Assembly (NCBI GenBank): GCA_031310005.1 | Contig: CM062381.1 | Span: 2,666,001 to 2,730,000 of the forward strand | Length of the DNA: 64,000 nucleotides | Reading direction: 5' to 3' | DNA from: Dactylellina haptotyla | Lineage: Eukaryota > Ascomycota > Orbiliomycetes > Orbiliales > Orbiliaceae | In this document: positions 33,991-46,702 of the stretch, piece by piece | Layout of the letters: the number at the start of each line of letters is the position of its first letter | Position numbering within the stretch: the first letter of the stretch is position 1 | Made by a program: the position numbers and the translations under genes | Notes under the pieces: generated by a model | What the model saw: the letters and a program-made list of their open reading frames with translations, nothing else | Told to the model about the DNA's origin: nothing | Databases searched by the model: none

Positions 33991-36888
33991 CTATACTACA
34001 TCATTCCCAACTTCCTTCCCGGCCTTCTCGCTCTCAACTTCCGGTCTCTCCTCCTCCTCCTGTTTTTTCTGCTTGTCGCCAGTCTTCTTTCTCGCTTTCA
34101 CGGGCTGGACACTCTGCAACTTGGTACTGAGGGTATGTTTCCCAACAAGCAAGCTCGAGAGCAAAGCCGCACAGCTTATCCCAAAGAAATACCACCACAT
34201 CGTACTTAGTGACGCAGCGTATGCATCCTGGATTGGTATTCGCTGGCTATCTGGTAAGTTCCTCACAACCCCTGTGCTCGACGTCGCACCGTTTCCAGAT
34301 ATCAGCTTGGCAGTTTCTGCTGTTATATGAGGGAGGAGAGACGGTATCTTCTTGATAAACTCGTTGGCGAAGATAACTGTCCCGAGTGAAACTCTACAGA
34401 GGATGTCAGCGCATGACTCATGATGACGCTCTCCATGTGTATCCTTACCCGACAGCACCCGCAAGATTTCTAATGAAAGAGAAGGCGCCAGTAGCTACTC
34501 CTATATCTTGAGGATTGATTGTGCTATGGACTGTTTTATGTTAGCTCAAACCGGGAATGACAAGGGGTGTCGGCGAGAATCTCAGCATACTGGCAATGAG
34601 GGGAGATTGGAACATCGGCCCAAGACCTAATCCTGCAATAAATTGATACTTATAATAGCGAAAACATTAGCACCCAAGATGCTTGTATGAGCTAGGGAGG
34701 GTTTCGGATCACTCACAAAGACAATTTTCGCATACGAGGATGTCCGGTCCCAGTCGACAAATGTTCCGATCCCAGCAACAGTCAATACAAGTCCGCCTTG
34801 CATGACAGGACGATACTTTCCAGTCTTCGCGATAATTATACCTGTGGCTATGGAGCCAACACTCAACATGAAAACGAAAGGCAGAGTGAGAACACCAGAC
34901 ATGAGGGCGCTCTTTCCAAGGCTCGCTTGGAAATATAGTGGGCTAGTATGCGTTATATGTTAGAATCCAAACTTCCCCGATATAGCCAAGCTATATAATC
35001 CCCGGGTGTTCTTACATATAAAATGCACCGGCAATAAAAACTTGTGCGTGTAAGAAACAAACCATATAGCCTAGACACGTCGGTAGCTCGTCAGCATTCG
35101 CTCTCGACTCCGCTTAAAAGAGCTTATCACATACTGGCGGCATTTGTGCGGTTGCCGAAAACCCTTGGAGGCATAATGGGATTCCTGGTCATTTATCCCC
35201 AAGTAAGCTTAATTCCTCGGACGGGAAAGTGACGGAACAGCTCTTACGCAGCAAATTTCCATTCAACGAAAATGAGGACCACAAGTAAAACGGCGCCGAT
35301 TATCAGACAGCAAAGTACTAATTCCTCACGTCCTTCAGTTTGATTATCTCCAGGTATAAAAGGGCGGGCACGGTCTTACCTAGAGGACTATCCCAAGGCT
35401 CACTGACACCTCCAAAATCGAGGCCAGTCTATAGACATCTAATTAGGAGCCTGTTGAGAGACATGATTGGACACAAATAGGGAAACCTACCAAGAATAAA
35501 GTTGTTCCAACACTATCAAAGAATCAGTATTAGCTTTTGTGGTCCCCAAATTCTGTTTGTATTAGGACCAAATCGATGGACAGAGAAACTTACACAGCGA
35601 GGAATGTCCCGAGCCAATCTACCTGCTTTAAACCTTCCATAACTCCGATTTTCGGAGAATGTAGACGAAGGAAATAAGTGATAATAATCATCGCAATAAC
35701 ACCAATCTAAGCGCACAAGTCAGTTGAAAACACCAAGAGTCAATTGCTCCAATTCAGGTATATATACATACCGGTATGTTGATAATGAAACACCATCTCC
35801 AGCTGGCATTTGATGCGAATGCACCTCCCAGAATTGGTCCAATAGCACTAGCCAGCGCCCATGTCGATCCAACGGCCGCTATAGATGTAAATTCAATCAG
35901 CATGTAGCTTCTGACAATTTGGTACTTCTTAACTACTGACCGAGGTATTTTCCACGTTCTCTGGTCGTTACAATATCCGAAATAGTAATATTGACAAGCA
36001 CGACGATGCCACCGCCACCTAGACCTTGCACCGTCCTTCCTGCTATCAAGGTTCCCATATTTTGGGCGGCGCTGGTTGCTATACTTCCCACGAGAAATAT
36101 GGCCGATGCTACTAAGATAATTGGTTTTCTGCCCCATATATCCGAGAATTTACCCCAGCTGCAAGTCATCATTAGACAGCCGAATATATAATACTTAATC
36201 GCTTATTTTAATGGCATACCTCGGTATGAAAGCCGAAGAGGCAATGAGGTAGGAACTCCCAACCTGTAAACAAAATATAAAAGAGTTAGAACCATAAAGT
36301 GTGTAAATTATTATTTGCTTTAGAATGCAACCGCACCCATGAGTATGCAATCGTATTTCCAAGGTCTTCAACTATAGCTGGTCTGTTGCCTGTCAGTATC
36401 ATTCATCACAAAACTGGCTTGTGTTGGTTGATATCGCATTGAGAACCTACAATGCACTAGAAAAATATCAAATTGTTAGAGAGTTTGAACAAATGTAACA
36501 TGGAAAAATTAAAGATAGACGAACGTTGAGACGATGGTCTGATCCAGTGCGCTCAAGAATAAATTTGCCTAGATTGCGGCCGTTCCGATTAGCCCAATGG
36601 CGGAACCGCGCAATTTCAAGCTAATTGCGCACTCACACATAGCGCGATAACAATAATAATCTTCGTCCTGGTATCTGCAACCTCATAACTCTTCTTACTA
36701 GCTGCAGACTTTACAGGCTGCAGTGACACACCCACTGGCTCCTGTTCGCTTGCGCTTGCATCGCTCCCTTGAGATTGATTTATGGTTTCTTGGAGCGAAC
36801 TCGTTGGTTTTGTTGTGCGGATTGGAGGCGGTAGGGATGTTGTGTCGCCTGTCGCCGCGATTCGTTCTTTCTCGCCATCGTCCACCAT
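33991..36888 (-). CDS. MFS drug:H+ antiporter, DHA2 family (14 TM)
   Basis: Seventeen exons, high to low: 36888-36637, 36568-36525, 36456-36451, 36382-36337, 36263-36220, 36158-35941, 35878-35772, 35706-35594, 35512-35491, 35428-35380, 35317-35248, 35184-35135, 35070-35016, 34942-34717, 34648-34591, 34530-34449 and 34393-33991; 614 aa. DHA2 transporters export drugs and toxins across the plasma membrane by proton antiport. Seen in order: [17 protein letters not shown] (TM1), [12 protein letters not shown] (motif A), [40 protein letters not shown] (motif C), [11 protein letters not shown] and [12 protein letters not shown]-like [13 protein letters not shown] basic/acidic cytosolic tail follows. 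Exon 3 is only six bases. Every phase closes, and the intron density is extreme for an ascomycete MFS gene. Confidence 0.85.
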
Positions 36889-37806
36889 CTTGCCCGATAT
36901 CAAAACTCGCGTGTCCGCAAAGTGCTCTCCAAAATTTGGAATACGTGAACAAAAGAAGACAATAAAGAGAATTGGAAGTGGTATGCAAGAGTTAGAAATT
37001 TCTAAGAAATCTAGATCTAGTATCCCTAGGAAGTTAAAGGCTACCAGCTTCCAGCTAGGAACTCCTCGTCGGAGCCCACTCCACCGTTGCCCCCGACTTT
37101 TTGTTCTATCTCTGAACCAAAAGTTCAGCCGGGTTACGGCAAAAAAATCAAATCTGTAAACTAAAACGACACTATTATCTAACAGCGCTCCGCGTCCAAC
37201 AGCGGAAGAGAGAAAAAAAGCAGACATCAAGATATCCCTAGTTAATTCCCAACGGCAGGCCTGCATTGCATTCGTCACAAACGAGAGATAATGTCTCAAA
37301 TTTCACCAGATACCATATGGCGTTATGGGATGGTGGGTCGGGCAGTTCTTCGACCCTAGTTCGATATTTCGTGGTGATCGGACAAGCCCGTGTCAATCTC
37401 ACTGGGACTGGCCGATGCTGGTTCTGGCTTCATGCACCCCATTTTTGCCGCCCAGGACAAGTTCAGTCGAAAAAAAGCTTGACTGGACAATTGTGATTAT
37501 CTGATCCGAGATAAGCCGATAGGCGAGGTTTTGGATTTCTATGATCTCGAGATATCTTGTGATTCGTCCGGATTACATTTTCAATTCTGCCATGCGACGG
37601 AGTAACGTTATCTAGTGGACTATTGTTCAATGACATGTGTGCGTGTGTTGGACGGAGGTCGGGCGCAAACCCAAACAGTCCGTTCAATGGACGCACAACC
37701 TCATTCAACATCACATTCCAACGGCCAACCGCGATCACAAGATCGTCCATCGAGCTTTCTAACCCCTTGCCTGTTCAGCTCGAAAAGCAACCGCTAACGC
37801 TGCACG
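36889..37806. promoter_or_regulatory. Divergent promoter region, MFS gene / DAD2-like gene
   Basis: These 918 bp lie between two divergent starts. The minus frame continues open upstream of the MFS start but looks non-coding. No other gene is seen. Confidence 0.4.
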
Positions 37807-38171
37807 ATGCCAAGTGAATCCGAGCTCCAGGCCGTCAGTTACATGAGGCGTCATTCCCACCACTTTGCTTCCTGACGCTTACAATCAAAAACCAGGAGTT
37901 AGAATCGCTGCGGGTGCTACGCGCCACGCTTGAATCTGTACGACAGTTCGTCGAAGCGGTAGAGACAGATGCTGCTGCTATGGGCCAAAATGCCAAAACC
38001 GTCACAGGTCTGCATCACCCTTTTTATATGCATGGCATATTGGCTAGTATGCTGATACAAATATGGGTGTGAGATTAGACTTAAGTAGACAGTGGGGGGA
38101 AGCTATCAACGAAGCGGCCATCGCCGTAGGGGAGCTTAAACCAAAAACGCCAGGGGCACGGAAGCAGTAAT
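37807..38171 (+). CDS. DAD2: Small helical protein, likely DASH subunit Dad2
   Basis: Exons 37807-37833, 37896-38007 and 38080-38171 give a 76-aa protein. It is one long helix: ELESLRVLRATLESVRQFVE, then MGQNAKTVTDLSRQWGEAIN and EAAIAVGEL. This matches the Dad2 pattern I recall (ELExLRxLR, then M-x-x-G-x-x-A-V then a conserved N/Q-W and helical end). Dad2 is part of the ten-subunit DASH/Dam1 ring that couples kinetochores to microtubules. The first exon is only 27 nt and the introns use weak donors (GTCAGT, GTCTGC), but phases agree and the TTAG acceptor follows a TGCTGAT branch site. Another small DASH or coiled-coil protein is the alternative. Confidence 0.6.
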
Positions 38172-38312
38172 ATCGCTAGATCTTGCCATATACAGTTATC
38201 CTATTTTCTTCTATCGTATGCTGCAATGCATCTCAATATAATTACAAATCTCAAATTTCAAATACACCATCTCAACAACCTACCACCTCGTATCATATAA
38301 CTAGCGACACCA

Positions 38313-39435
38313 TTAACTCTGCAGCACATCCTGCTTGGTTTTCTCAACCAGAGCTTTCAGCTCCTTGTTTGTCTTATCCAGTTTCTCCTGCAGCTTCTTC
38401 TCCGCCTTCTTAACATCATCCACCCGGGCAGCCCCAGACTTCCTCAGCTTCTCCAAATGTGTAAAGTGCGCACCGCGAATATGCTGTATTCTATCCAGGA
38501 ACTTTTGACCAGCCTTCTGCACCAATGTGGCTGTGTTCTGACGAGACTCCTTTGTCGCCATCGGTATCGGTATCTTTAGAATGTTCGGGGTAGACGGCGA
38601 AACGGGCTGTGGGTTTAGTGACATTTGCGCAAGAAGGGTATTCTTAATGTTATTGACGAACTATATCCAATCGTTCAATATGAAAGGAACCAAAGATGTC
38701 AGCAGCCACTCTAGAAATCATTCGTCTTTTTATAGCCTTTGAAAGGAAAAACATACGCTTTCGTCATTGACCGTCAATATGAACTCCCTCCCCTTGGGCG
38801 CAACGTGCGCCAGTTCACTCAGCTTTAGTTTCGCCTCTTTCGCACCAACTTCATCTTTCTTTCCCTGGGTTATAGTGACGATTATGTTCTCCACAACGCT
38901 CGGATCAGGTCTCCCGCTGAACGATTTGAGGTTTGCCATTTCTGCTTTACAGCTCTCGACGGCATGTTTAACCGACTCATCAAACTTTGTGAAATTGTAG
39001 GGATCATCATTAGGGCTTTCCGCCGCCGCCGCAGCCTGCGCCGGGTTTGGTTTCCCTTTGCGAGAGTATTGTTCCGGGGCTTCGTCTTTTAGCTTAGTAG
39101 GGCCTTTGGAGGCTTTCTTAAGGAGGCGCGAGGTGGTCGAGAGACTGCGTGACAACGGAGCGACTCGTTTATAAACAGGTTGGCATCGCGGAATTGAATT
39201 TGAATACGGTGGCGAGCTATAATGTTTCCAAGATTCGTTTGTGAGCGCCTTTACTTCTATACCCCGCGAAACAGACACATGGGCACGTGGAGGCTTCGAG
39301 CTTTGCGATGTCGCCAGGAACCTACATCTGGGGAAGTTTGCAATTGGAGGACAACTGCCGGATATGGCGACCGGCAAGGGACCTCTGGAGGCTAAGTGAC
39401 ACTTGTTTTGCAGTCAACGGCCTCGAAAACGACAT
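38313..39435 (-). CDS. RRF1: Mitochondrial ribosome recycling factor
   Basis: Exons 39435-39326, 39216-38757 and 38660-38313 give 305 aa. RRF splits post-termination ribosomes, here in mitochondria. The RRF domain fills the C-terminal 190 residues (DESVKHAVESCKAEMANLK, SGRPDPSVVENIIVTI, then NPQPVSPSTPNILKIPIPMATKE). The functional end is HIRGAHFTHLEKLRKSG followed by a Lys-rich helix. The N-terminus MSFSRPLTAKQVSLSLQRSL is Arg/Ser-rich and import-like, as is LSRSLSTTSRLLKKASK. The 5' end is inferred: the frame upstream of 39216 has no ATG until the GTAGGT donor at 39325 is used. An upstream in-frame exon (from 39557, MSGGVVFFLRQVSQ) could extend the protein, or be UTR. Confidence 0.82.
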
Positions 39436-40279
39436 CGCGAAGAGCTATAAACAGTGACGTTAGCTTGTTGGTTGTAATGGGTATATCGGCCTGCATTCGA
39501 TACCTTACTAAATTTTTGTGAAACCTGTCGCAAGAAAAATACAACACCTCCAGACATGACAACGAGCTCAGCCGGATTCAGTCGGATTGCACGTGGAAAA
39601 CGGATGGCAAGGTGAGCCGCATATATCACAAGTATTGGCACGACGTATCACGAACAGCGGGATTAGCTGGCCTGTTATATATAGAATCACTTGTTGATCT
39701 TGTGTAGCAGAACTTCACGATTGTCTGGCGGATCAGCGCCTGGGTATCCCAAAGACGGGCGGGCTCATGTGAATTAAAACTTTTTTCCATTTTTTTAATT
39801 TTGGTTCCCTATTATTTAATAAGTGGTGGTACTTTTTTTATCGGTAACTTCCGCGCAGGCGACAAGAAATGAAAGGGTAAGGGGGGTTTGAATGAAGGTA
39901 AAAATGTTGAAAAAAAAAGCCGATACAGTATAATAAGACAATTACGAATTGAACAATGTTGAGAGAGAAAGAAAAGGTAAAAGACCTCATTAAGAAAACC
40001 ATGCAATGTTTGTGAATAAAATGCCTTGCGATTATGGGGAACTCAGACTAGGTAAGCAGGAATCACCCAAGGAAAGGAAACAAAAAAGTAGCAAACTCCG
40101 AATAAGAGAACTCCGTTATCATGCAAGAGTAAGAAGCGAGTGTTGCGGGTTGGGGTATATTTTGTGGAGAAAATATAAGGGAATGGGAATCCATCTGGTC
40201 GTCTCCTATTTGTATTATGATTCGTCTAGGTAATGGGTGTCGCATAATTCTTATTATAATAAAGAAAGAAAACAGCAAT
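39436..40279. promoter_or_regulatory. Upstream region of the RRF gene
   Basis: Between the RRF start and the MADS gene stop (both minus). It may contain a 5' exon and intron of the RRF transcript (donor GTATCG near 39503, acceptor TATAG near 39445). The rest is A/T-rich without a gene. Confidence 0.4.
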
Positions 40280-42119
40280 CTAAGTCTTTACTCGTTTGCT
40301 GGCAGTGGAGCCGGAGTCCACATCCATGGAGTCAGGGGACTTGCGCTTTGAAGCATTAGTATCCTCTTCTGGGTACATTCTGCTAATAGTTGGGGTTTTG
40401 AAGTTGAGAGGGCTGGGGAGAAGATTATCGTCTCCACGCATGCCAGTTGTTGTCCAATCAGCACCGAAGAATGCAGACGGCGAGGGCAACATGTTTTCAA
40501 CGAATCTGCTGGGGAGAGCAGATATTGGGGTTTGATCCATTAGATTATTAGCAGCTGATGTTGGAGGTGGGCGGGCAAATGGGTTTGGAGGACCGGATCC
40601 ACCAGCGCTCAGTGGGGCGCCGTTGCCAACGCTGGGAGAAGGTGGGGGGAGAACAGCACCTGGAGGCAGGGGCTCGGTGTGTGGGCGCGCAGAAACAGGT
40701 TCACCGGTGGTCAATCCGGAGTTATGCGGCGATGTTCCAGCTGTGTTTGTATTGGCGTCATCCTCTTCATCATTTGGGATTTGAACCTTGAGGACTGGTC
40801 TCTTTAAGCCGCCACCTGGTGTGCTGATCATAGAGGGCGTCCGGGTAGGTGGCGGGATCTCTCCTGTACCGGTTCTAATCAAAGGGAGCGCCTTTGGGTC
40901 GTCTTCCTCGATTATATTGTGCGAGTGAGGAGGCTCGCCCTTCATCATCATGGCCTCCGCGGTGGCATGCTTCCTAGCCATAGCCCCGACATCAATGGAG
41001 TTAGCTCTGATTGGTGATTTATCAGGCCCAAACCAATGCTGAGCAAGTAGGGAGGAGTCACCCGCAATTGGGGTGAATATGCTCCTTGACTTAGTTCGCA
41101 GTCTAGTGATGCCATCGGATGCAGGTTGGTCCTCAAGCTCTTGGTCTTCTTGCCCGTTGATCATAGTAGGTTCGTTTGTAACTTGAATAGGAGGTTGATG
41201 CTGAGCCGGAGGATGCTGTTGATCAGGAATGATATGTGGAGGAACCTGTGGCTCATTATGATGTTGCGGCAGCTGTTGTGGCAGGGAGCTAGGCATGGAC
41301 TGTCTTCTGATCAGGGTCTCATGTTGTTGCTGTTGTTGCAAAAACGCTTGAGCGGGCCCGTTTGGATGTTGACCATTGGGTGGGAAGCTAAAACCGGGTG
41401 GGATAGTTTGGACCTGGGGTTGAGTCACAGCGGGGTTGTACTGATTAACGTAGGTGAAGCCGTTCGGTTGCGGTTGACCCATTCCGTGAGGAATAGGTTG
41501 TCCGTTTGGCCCCATGATGGGGCCGCCAGATAGATGTCGCTGATGAGGATGGGGAGCATTACGGCTAAGTGGACGAGATAGAGCTGGTTGGGGCGTAAGA
41601 TGACGATGGGGCATGTTGACATTATAGGGTATCGAGTTCGTTCGTTGATGCATTGGGGGCGAGTTGGATTGTCTCATTCCGTTAGTCATATCCATATTGT
41701 CGTCGTCGTCGTCCTCGCCATCGCTACCGCCGCCTTTGCCTTGGTAGTCTTCGGGTCCTTTCCTTTCATGGGGAAGGCCAAACTATCGCGTACAGGTTAG
41801 CTGTCGAGCCCGTCAATTGGTATCCCGAGTTGGCAAGAAAAACTTACATATGTGCGTCTCTCGATGATCTCGTCGATATTCGCGGAGGAGAATTCGTAAA
41901 GCTTCTTGTTGTTTCCAAATATGATGATCGCGACATCGGCAGAGCAGAGAACCGAAAGCTCGTAAGCCTTCTTGAACAAGCCGCCCTTTCTCTTTAAGAA
42001 GGTACTGGGATACGTTAGCTAAAATCCGGACGGAGAGGTAGGGAGGCACGAGGTAGAACATACACTGAGCGGTTTCTATCATCCTTGATAGCTTTGATCT
42101 CAATCTTTCGTCGACCCAT
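40280..42119 (-). CDS. RLM1: MADS-box transcription factor, MEF2 type (RlmA/Rlm1)
   Basis: Exons 42119-42064, 42004-41848 and 41782-40280 give 571 aa. Rlm1/RlmA is the terminal factor of the cell-wall-integrity MAPK pathway and activates wall-synthesis genes. Residues 1-60 form the MADS DNA-binding domain: [40 protein letters not shown], then [16 protein letters not shown]. The MEF2-type helix follows ([10 protein letters not shown]). The rest is disordered: Asp tract, Pro/His/Gln-rich middle, and Ser/Pro sites that could be MAPK targets. A basic patch ([11 protein letters not shown]) near the end may be a nuclear signal. The intron positions inside the MADS box are consistent in phase. Confidence 0.9.
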
Positions 42120-42923
42120 GATGGATTATTTTGTGGGGTAAAAAGCGATGGCTAAGTATGTATATATAGTATTAGAACTGATTGGTGCTTGTGCACGCCG
42201 GAATATCGAGCGTCGCACCCAAAAAAGGTAGAAACGAGGAGCCTGAAGCGGCCCTTATGAGATTATTTGCGGAGCAGTGGGTCCGAAATCAGAGAGATCC
42301 CCAATCGAAGAAGACTTTATTTAGAAACGACCCGGGGTTGGAGGACGATGCGTGGGTTCTTTTGGTGGTTCAGAGCCGAATAATTATAACCGGAACCAAG
42401 CCTTTAAAAAGAGAGCTGGAAGCCAGATCGAGCAGAGGTCACCGTGGCTTTGGGAAGAGAATCCGCGATGGTCGAAGGTTTGCGAGTGATTGACCGGGCG
42501 AGCAGAGACAATCGGCAGCCAACTTTCCCTAAGCGCGTTGGGACTCAAATCTCCAACAGTGGGTGCTCCAACAGCAACTTTTCATGGATCAGGCAACAAG
42601 ACGAAACAGGTTGCAGACGAAGACCCTCTCCAGCTCAGGTGGGGAGTCCTTCCGGGTGTGTATATTTCGCCCCAAAGGAGAAATATAAGAGAACAGGAAG
42701 AGGGGGGGAAATACACCCGAACGAGGTGGAGGGCATGCGCGGAAGCGATGCTAGGCGGGCAGACGAATCAGAGCAGACCCCGGAGTCTCGACGTCGATAA
42801 AAACGAAATGGACGTGAAAGAATCGATGATGCCCAACCACTGGGTCTGTTGGAGGAATGTTCTGCGGTATCTGCGCGACGGCGGTGGTGTTATTACTACT
42901 ATTACAACCCTTTCGCGGAGCTT

Positions 42924-42946
42924 TGTGTGGTGGTGGTGGTGGTGGA
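42924..42946. repeat. (GTG)n microsatellite
   Basis: About seven GTG units lie upstream of the MADS gene. Confidence 0.75.
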
Positions 42947-43251
42947 ATCGCAACGCCAACCAGATGCGAACGAAAGAAAAAATAAATAATAATTTTCCGA
43001 TAAGGGCAGAAAACAGTGGAAATGCTGATAGAAGCTAGCAATCGATGCGGTCTAGGGGATTCAAAGAAATAATAAACCCGAAAGCAGGAAAAACAGTAAG
43101 AAAGAGGCAAAAAAAATAAAAATTGAAAAAATTATAAAGTTTATTATAATTATTAAGTGGGCGAATGACGACAGGAATGTCAGATAGTAAAACAGGGTAG
43201 AGGGAATGCGCTCGTGGTGGAGCGGGAGGGGTGCACCATCTATCTATATAC

Positions 43252-43264
43252 GATGATGATGATG
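43252..43264. repeat. (GAT)n short microsatellite
   Basis: Four GAT units in the gene-poor block. Confidence 0.6.
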
Positions 43265-43642
43265 GAGCAATGACACCAGGTTCTGGGATGGGTGTGGACC
43301 ACCGGAGCGGGCGCTGGAAACTATCGTGCGGGAGCTCTCAGCGCAGACCCGGCAAGACAATAGAGAAGGAGATGAGGTATATGGGGCTGTATAAAAAAAG
43401 ACGAGGGAACCAACAGAGCGGATACTAATGAAGAAGGGGAAGGGGGTTGCTAGCTAGTGGGCTTGAGCGAGGCAATGCGATGGGCCGGAACTTCAAAGTC
43501 TGCGTGAAAGCATGGGGAAGTTTATGCGCACTAACCTTTGATGATGATGCTGGAAGCGGACGAAACTCCAGAAAATGATATATTGTATTATAGTATCAAG
43601 CAGGCAAGAATAGACTGGCTTCTATCGATAGAATGTCCACAA

Positions 43643-43660
43643 GCACGCACGCACGCACGC
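43643..43660. repeat. (GCAC)n tetranucleotide repeat
   Basis: About four GCAC units in the gene-poor block. Confidence 0.7.
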
Positions 43661-46501
43661 TTCTTCCTGTCACACTTAAAATCTGCGACCCAGGGTTTTA
43701 AGGTGGTTCAAAAGGTAAGGTACGGACGGGGCCTGCTGGGGTACGAACGAGAGAGGGTGGAATTTGGGTTACGGGGAAGCAAGCGTGCTGCTAAGGTTAG
43801 AGTGCTGTGTGAATTTTTAGAAACAAGCTGCAGGCGATACCTTGTGGCCTTTTAAGAAGCGGAGGGGATGTGGCTCTAATGTGTGGGAAGGGGCCGACCG
43901 ACCAGAATAGCAGTGTAAGCGGGAGCGGGGAGAGAGAGAAAGGCAAAAGAGAGTGTGGAAAGAAGAGGAAGAGCGACGGGCGGGTTTATATTTAGAAACA
44001 CCTCCGCCAGAGACAGACGAGGAAGAAAACGGGGGGAACACACGCGCAGAAAATCAGAGGAAAAAAGAAGAAATTTCTCTTTCTCTTTTCAATAGTAATA
44101 ATCCTCTTTTTTTTTTTTTGACATGGACAGGCCAGGGCAGGGTGGGTCTCAGACCACTCGCAGCGAGTGGCTCGAGGGTGGTCGCAAGAGGGTGTTCCAC
44201 ACACTAGTCCCCAACTGTGATGGCTTCAGTACCAGTCCTGGCCAGTCCTGCTCTCACGGGTGGAGGATGTTCAGGTACCAAATTGCTTCGGGGGCTTTGG
44301 TCGGTTGGGGTGGGGAGCCCCCTGATATTACCTCGGACCAATCCTCGAATCCTGATGGCGAGAGGTACCAGTACTCTCCCACCAAGCGGGAACCGGACGT
44401 TCACAAGTGCATGATAGAGTAGAACAATAATCGCATGCAACAACTTAATATCCCAACTTTGGATCCCACGAGACCTTGGAGACCTGAGTACAGGTAGGCA
44501 GGAACTGTCTCGTAGACGCCATCTGTGTCATCGTAACGGCCGACTGGTCAAATCTCCAGGCCTTCTTAATTTCACTGGCTCGAGTTGCTCTACACAGCAG
44601 GTGGAAGATATCTTGATAATTTCGGCAAACCCCTGGCTGTTCCCACATTTCACCCGCGAACAAAGTGAGTGGTGACGGGATTTAGACGCAACCCGTGTTT
44701 GAGGTTCATTCATTCGAATTTCAAACGTACACACACGAGTGAAAAGGAAGAAGAGGATGAAGAGGAAAAGGGAAATGCACGCCCCTCAGAAAGAAAGAAA
44801 ACTTACAGGGTCCAAGAACCGGACTAGTCACTCTCTTCCACCCTGCTGCAGAATCTTCACAGTACGGACCGTTTTCCTTTATATTTCCCTGTAGACGTTC
44901 CAACCTGACTGCCAAGGCAAGAGAAAATCAAGCAAACTGAACCCCGCTATGCACATTTGGTGTGCCGGCGCTTGTGAGTGACCTTGTGATTTGGAGGCCG
45001 CTTCCGGCCAAACAATCAGCGAAGCGAATTCTGTAATATCATTCGTCAGAATCCGCAGGACACTCGCCGGTGCCGACGCCACAAGCAATCTTGATTGGCG
45101 GGGCATGTCCTTCTCCTACAAGAAATCCCAACGTCTGCTGTGAGGAGAATTTCGCTGTTACCGCATGAATGTCTTGATGCACGGTTGCAATGAACCAGAG
45201 AAAAACCGACGCATCGACATCACCGATCTGGACACAAGTTCAGTTTCGGAGAGAACGGCATTGACCTCCACTCGCGGTGCACAGCCGGCGCGACCGTTGA
45301 CGAGATGGTGCTAAACCGTTCGTGGTAAAAATCAGATAAATTCTCTAACAGTTAAAATGCACCGCGAGCATTCCAAATTGGGGTGGCGGCTCTAAGACCT
45401 TCTGATTCTAGCCTCATCTAACATTTAAAATCCCCATCCTCCTCCAGTGGCACAGCATCATCGCGTCCTCTTGATGTTTTGTAGTCGCAGCAACACCGTC
45501 AAGGGCAATGGCGCAAAGACCCTCAACAAACGGCGTTGCGGATGGGTGGATCGCAGGCTGATCTTTCCGATTTTGCTGAGGTTGGGAACGGATTCGTGAA
45601 ACGCGGAAAGCTTAGCATCGCATCAAGGGAAGCCGTCTAAGCCTCGTTCGACTGGAAAGCCATTGATTGAGTTATCGATACGCACACCAAAGCCCCAAAC
45701 ACCATGAAATTTTTGGTTGACTGGTAAATTAATGGCTACTCTGTAAATATGTCCGGTCGCATGCCCAAGACCGGCTGAACAGGCATGTCCCCTGGACGAA
45801 GAAGACGAGGAAGAAGACGTCCGGCAGGAATACGCACAGTGCAGAAGCGAGGATGCAAGCGGCAGGTCTGTCGAGCGATGGTCGATCGGCTCTTCTTGTC
45901 GTCGTTCTTCGAATCTCGTTTTCCTGATTTCCCTTGTTTTCCTGTTTTGACGTTGGCGTTGCGTTGTGGTGAGGATGGGTCCTAAATTTAGCATCACGCT
46001 GCGCTGCACCGCACCGCACCAACCAGCATCGACCGTTCATTGGGACCCACTTTTTGCACTTAGCTTTCCTGTTCGAAATCCCAGCTTCTTCTCTCCCGCT
46101 TCCTCTCGGCATAATCCATGATCTCCATTCGTCGGATATATTCTCTTCTTCCTGTCTCTCGCTAGGTTCGCTGGTGCAAGGTGGGTACCTTGGAAACGGC
46201 TGCATGTCGAGCAGAGACAGAGACAGAGATCTTGGTGCCCGGTAAAAGTTGTGTCCACCAAGATTGCAATGCATCGTTACTCATGCTGACGACAGGATCA
46301 ATCGCACACCTGCAGATTGATTCTAATCGATCCAACGTGGGTTCTATTTTTACCATGCTTCCTTCACTCTCTCTTTCACGATCACGAGTTGCAGCTGGAC
46401 ATCCTCTTCCCTTCGCTCCTTGCTTCCATGCATGCCACGAGATCGATTTCCGAGTTAGCTTCGAATTGTTTCACGTTTCAAGCTTCACCTAAATAGCTCC
46501 G

Positions 46502-46702
46502 ATGCCATTTGGGTATAATTTGTATCGGGATATTTCAGTAATAACAATGATACTTGTTATATGGGTGTCTATTGTGGTGTGCTTCCATTATGCTTCCGGC
46601 ATGACACATCCAACCAACGAACTGGGGGAGATCCCACAACAATGGCGTCGTACTAATTATATCATACCTGACAAACGAGTGGGGTTCGTGGGTTCGATGT
46701 GA
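46502..46702 (+). CDS. Possible 66-aa single-pass membrane micro-ORF
   Basis: The frame starts MPFGYNLYRDIS, then has a clear hydrophobic segment (VITMILVIWVSIVVCF, about residues 13-28) and a polar C-terminus ending RVGFVGSM. I do not recognise it. Its isolation in a gene-poor block and short length make chance likely. No introns or promoter signals help. Confidence 0.2.
   Translation: MPFGYNLYRDISVITMILVIWVSIVVCFHYASGMTHPTNELGEIPQQWRRTNYIIPDKRVGFVGSM

Noticed and set aside
36889-37299. Upstream extension of the MFS reading frame
   Set aside because: The 137 extra residues are aromatic- and Arg-rich without transporter character; the [10 protein letters not shown] start fits the family's acidic N-terminus.
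42490-43038. 182-codon plus frame upstream of the MADS gene
   Set aside because: Overlaps GTG microsatellite (Trp run) and has no recognisable features; treated as chance.
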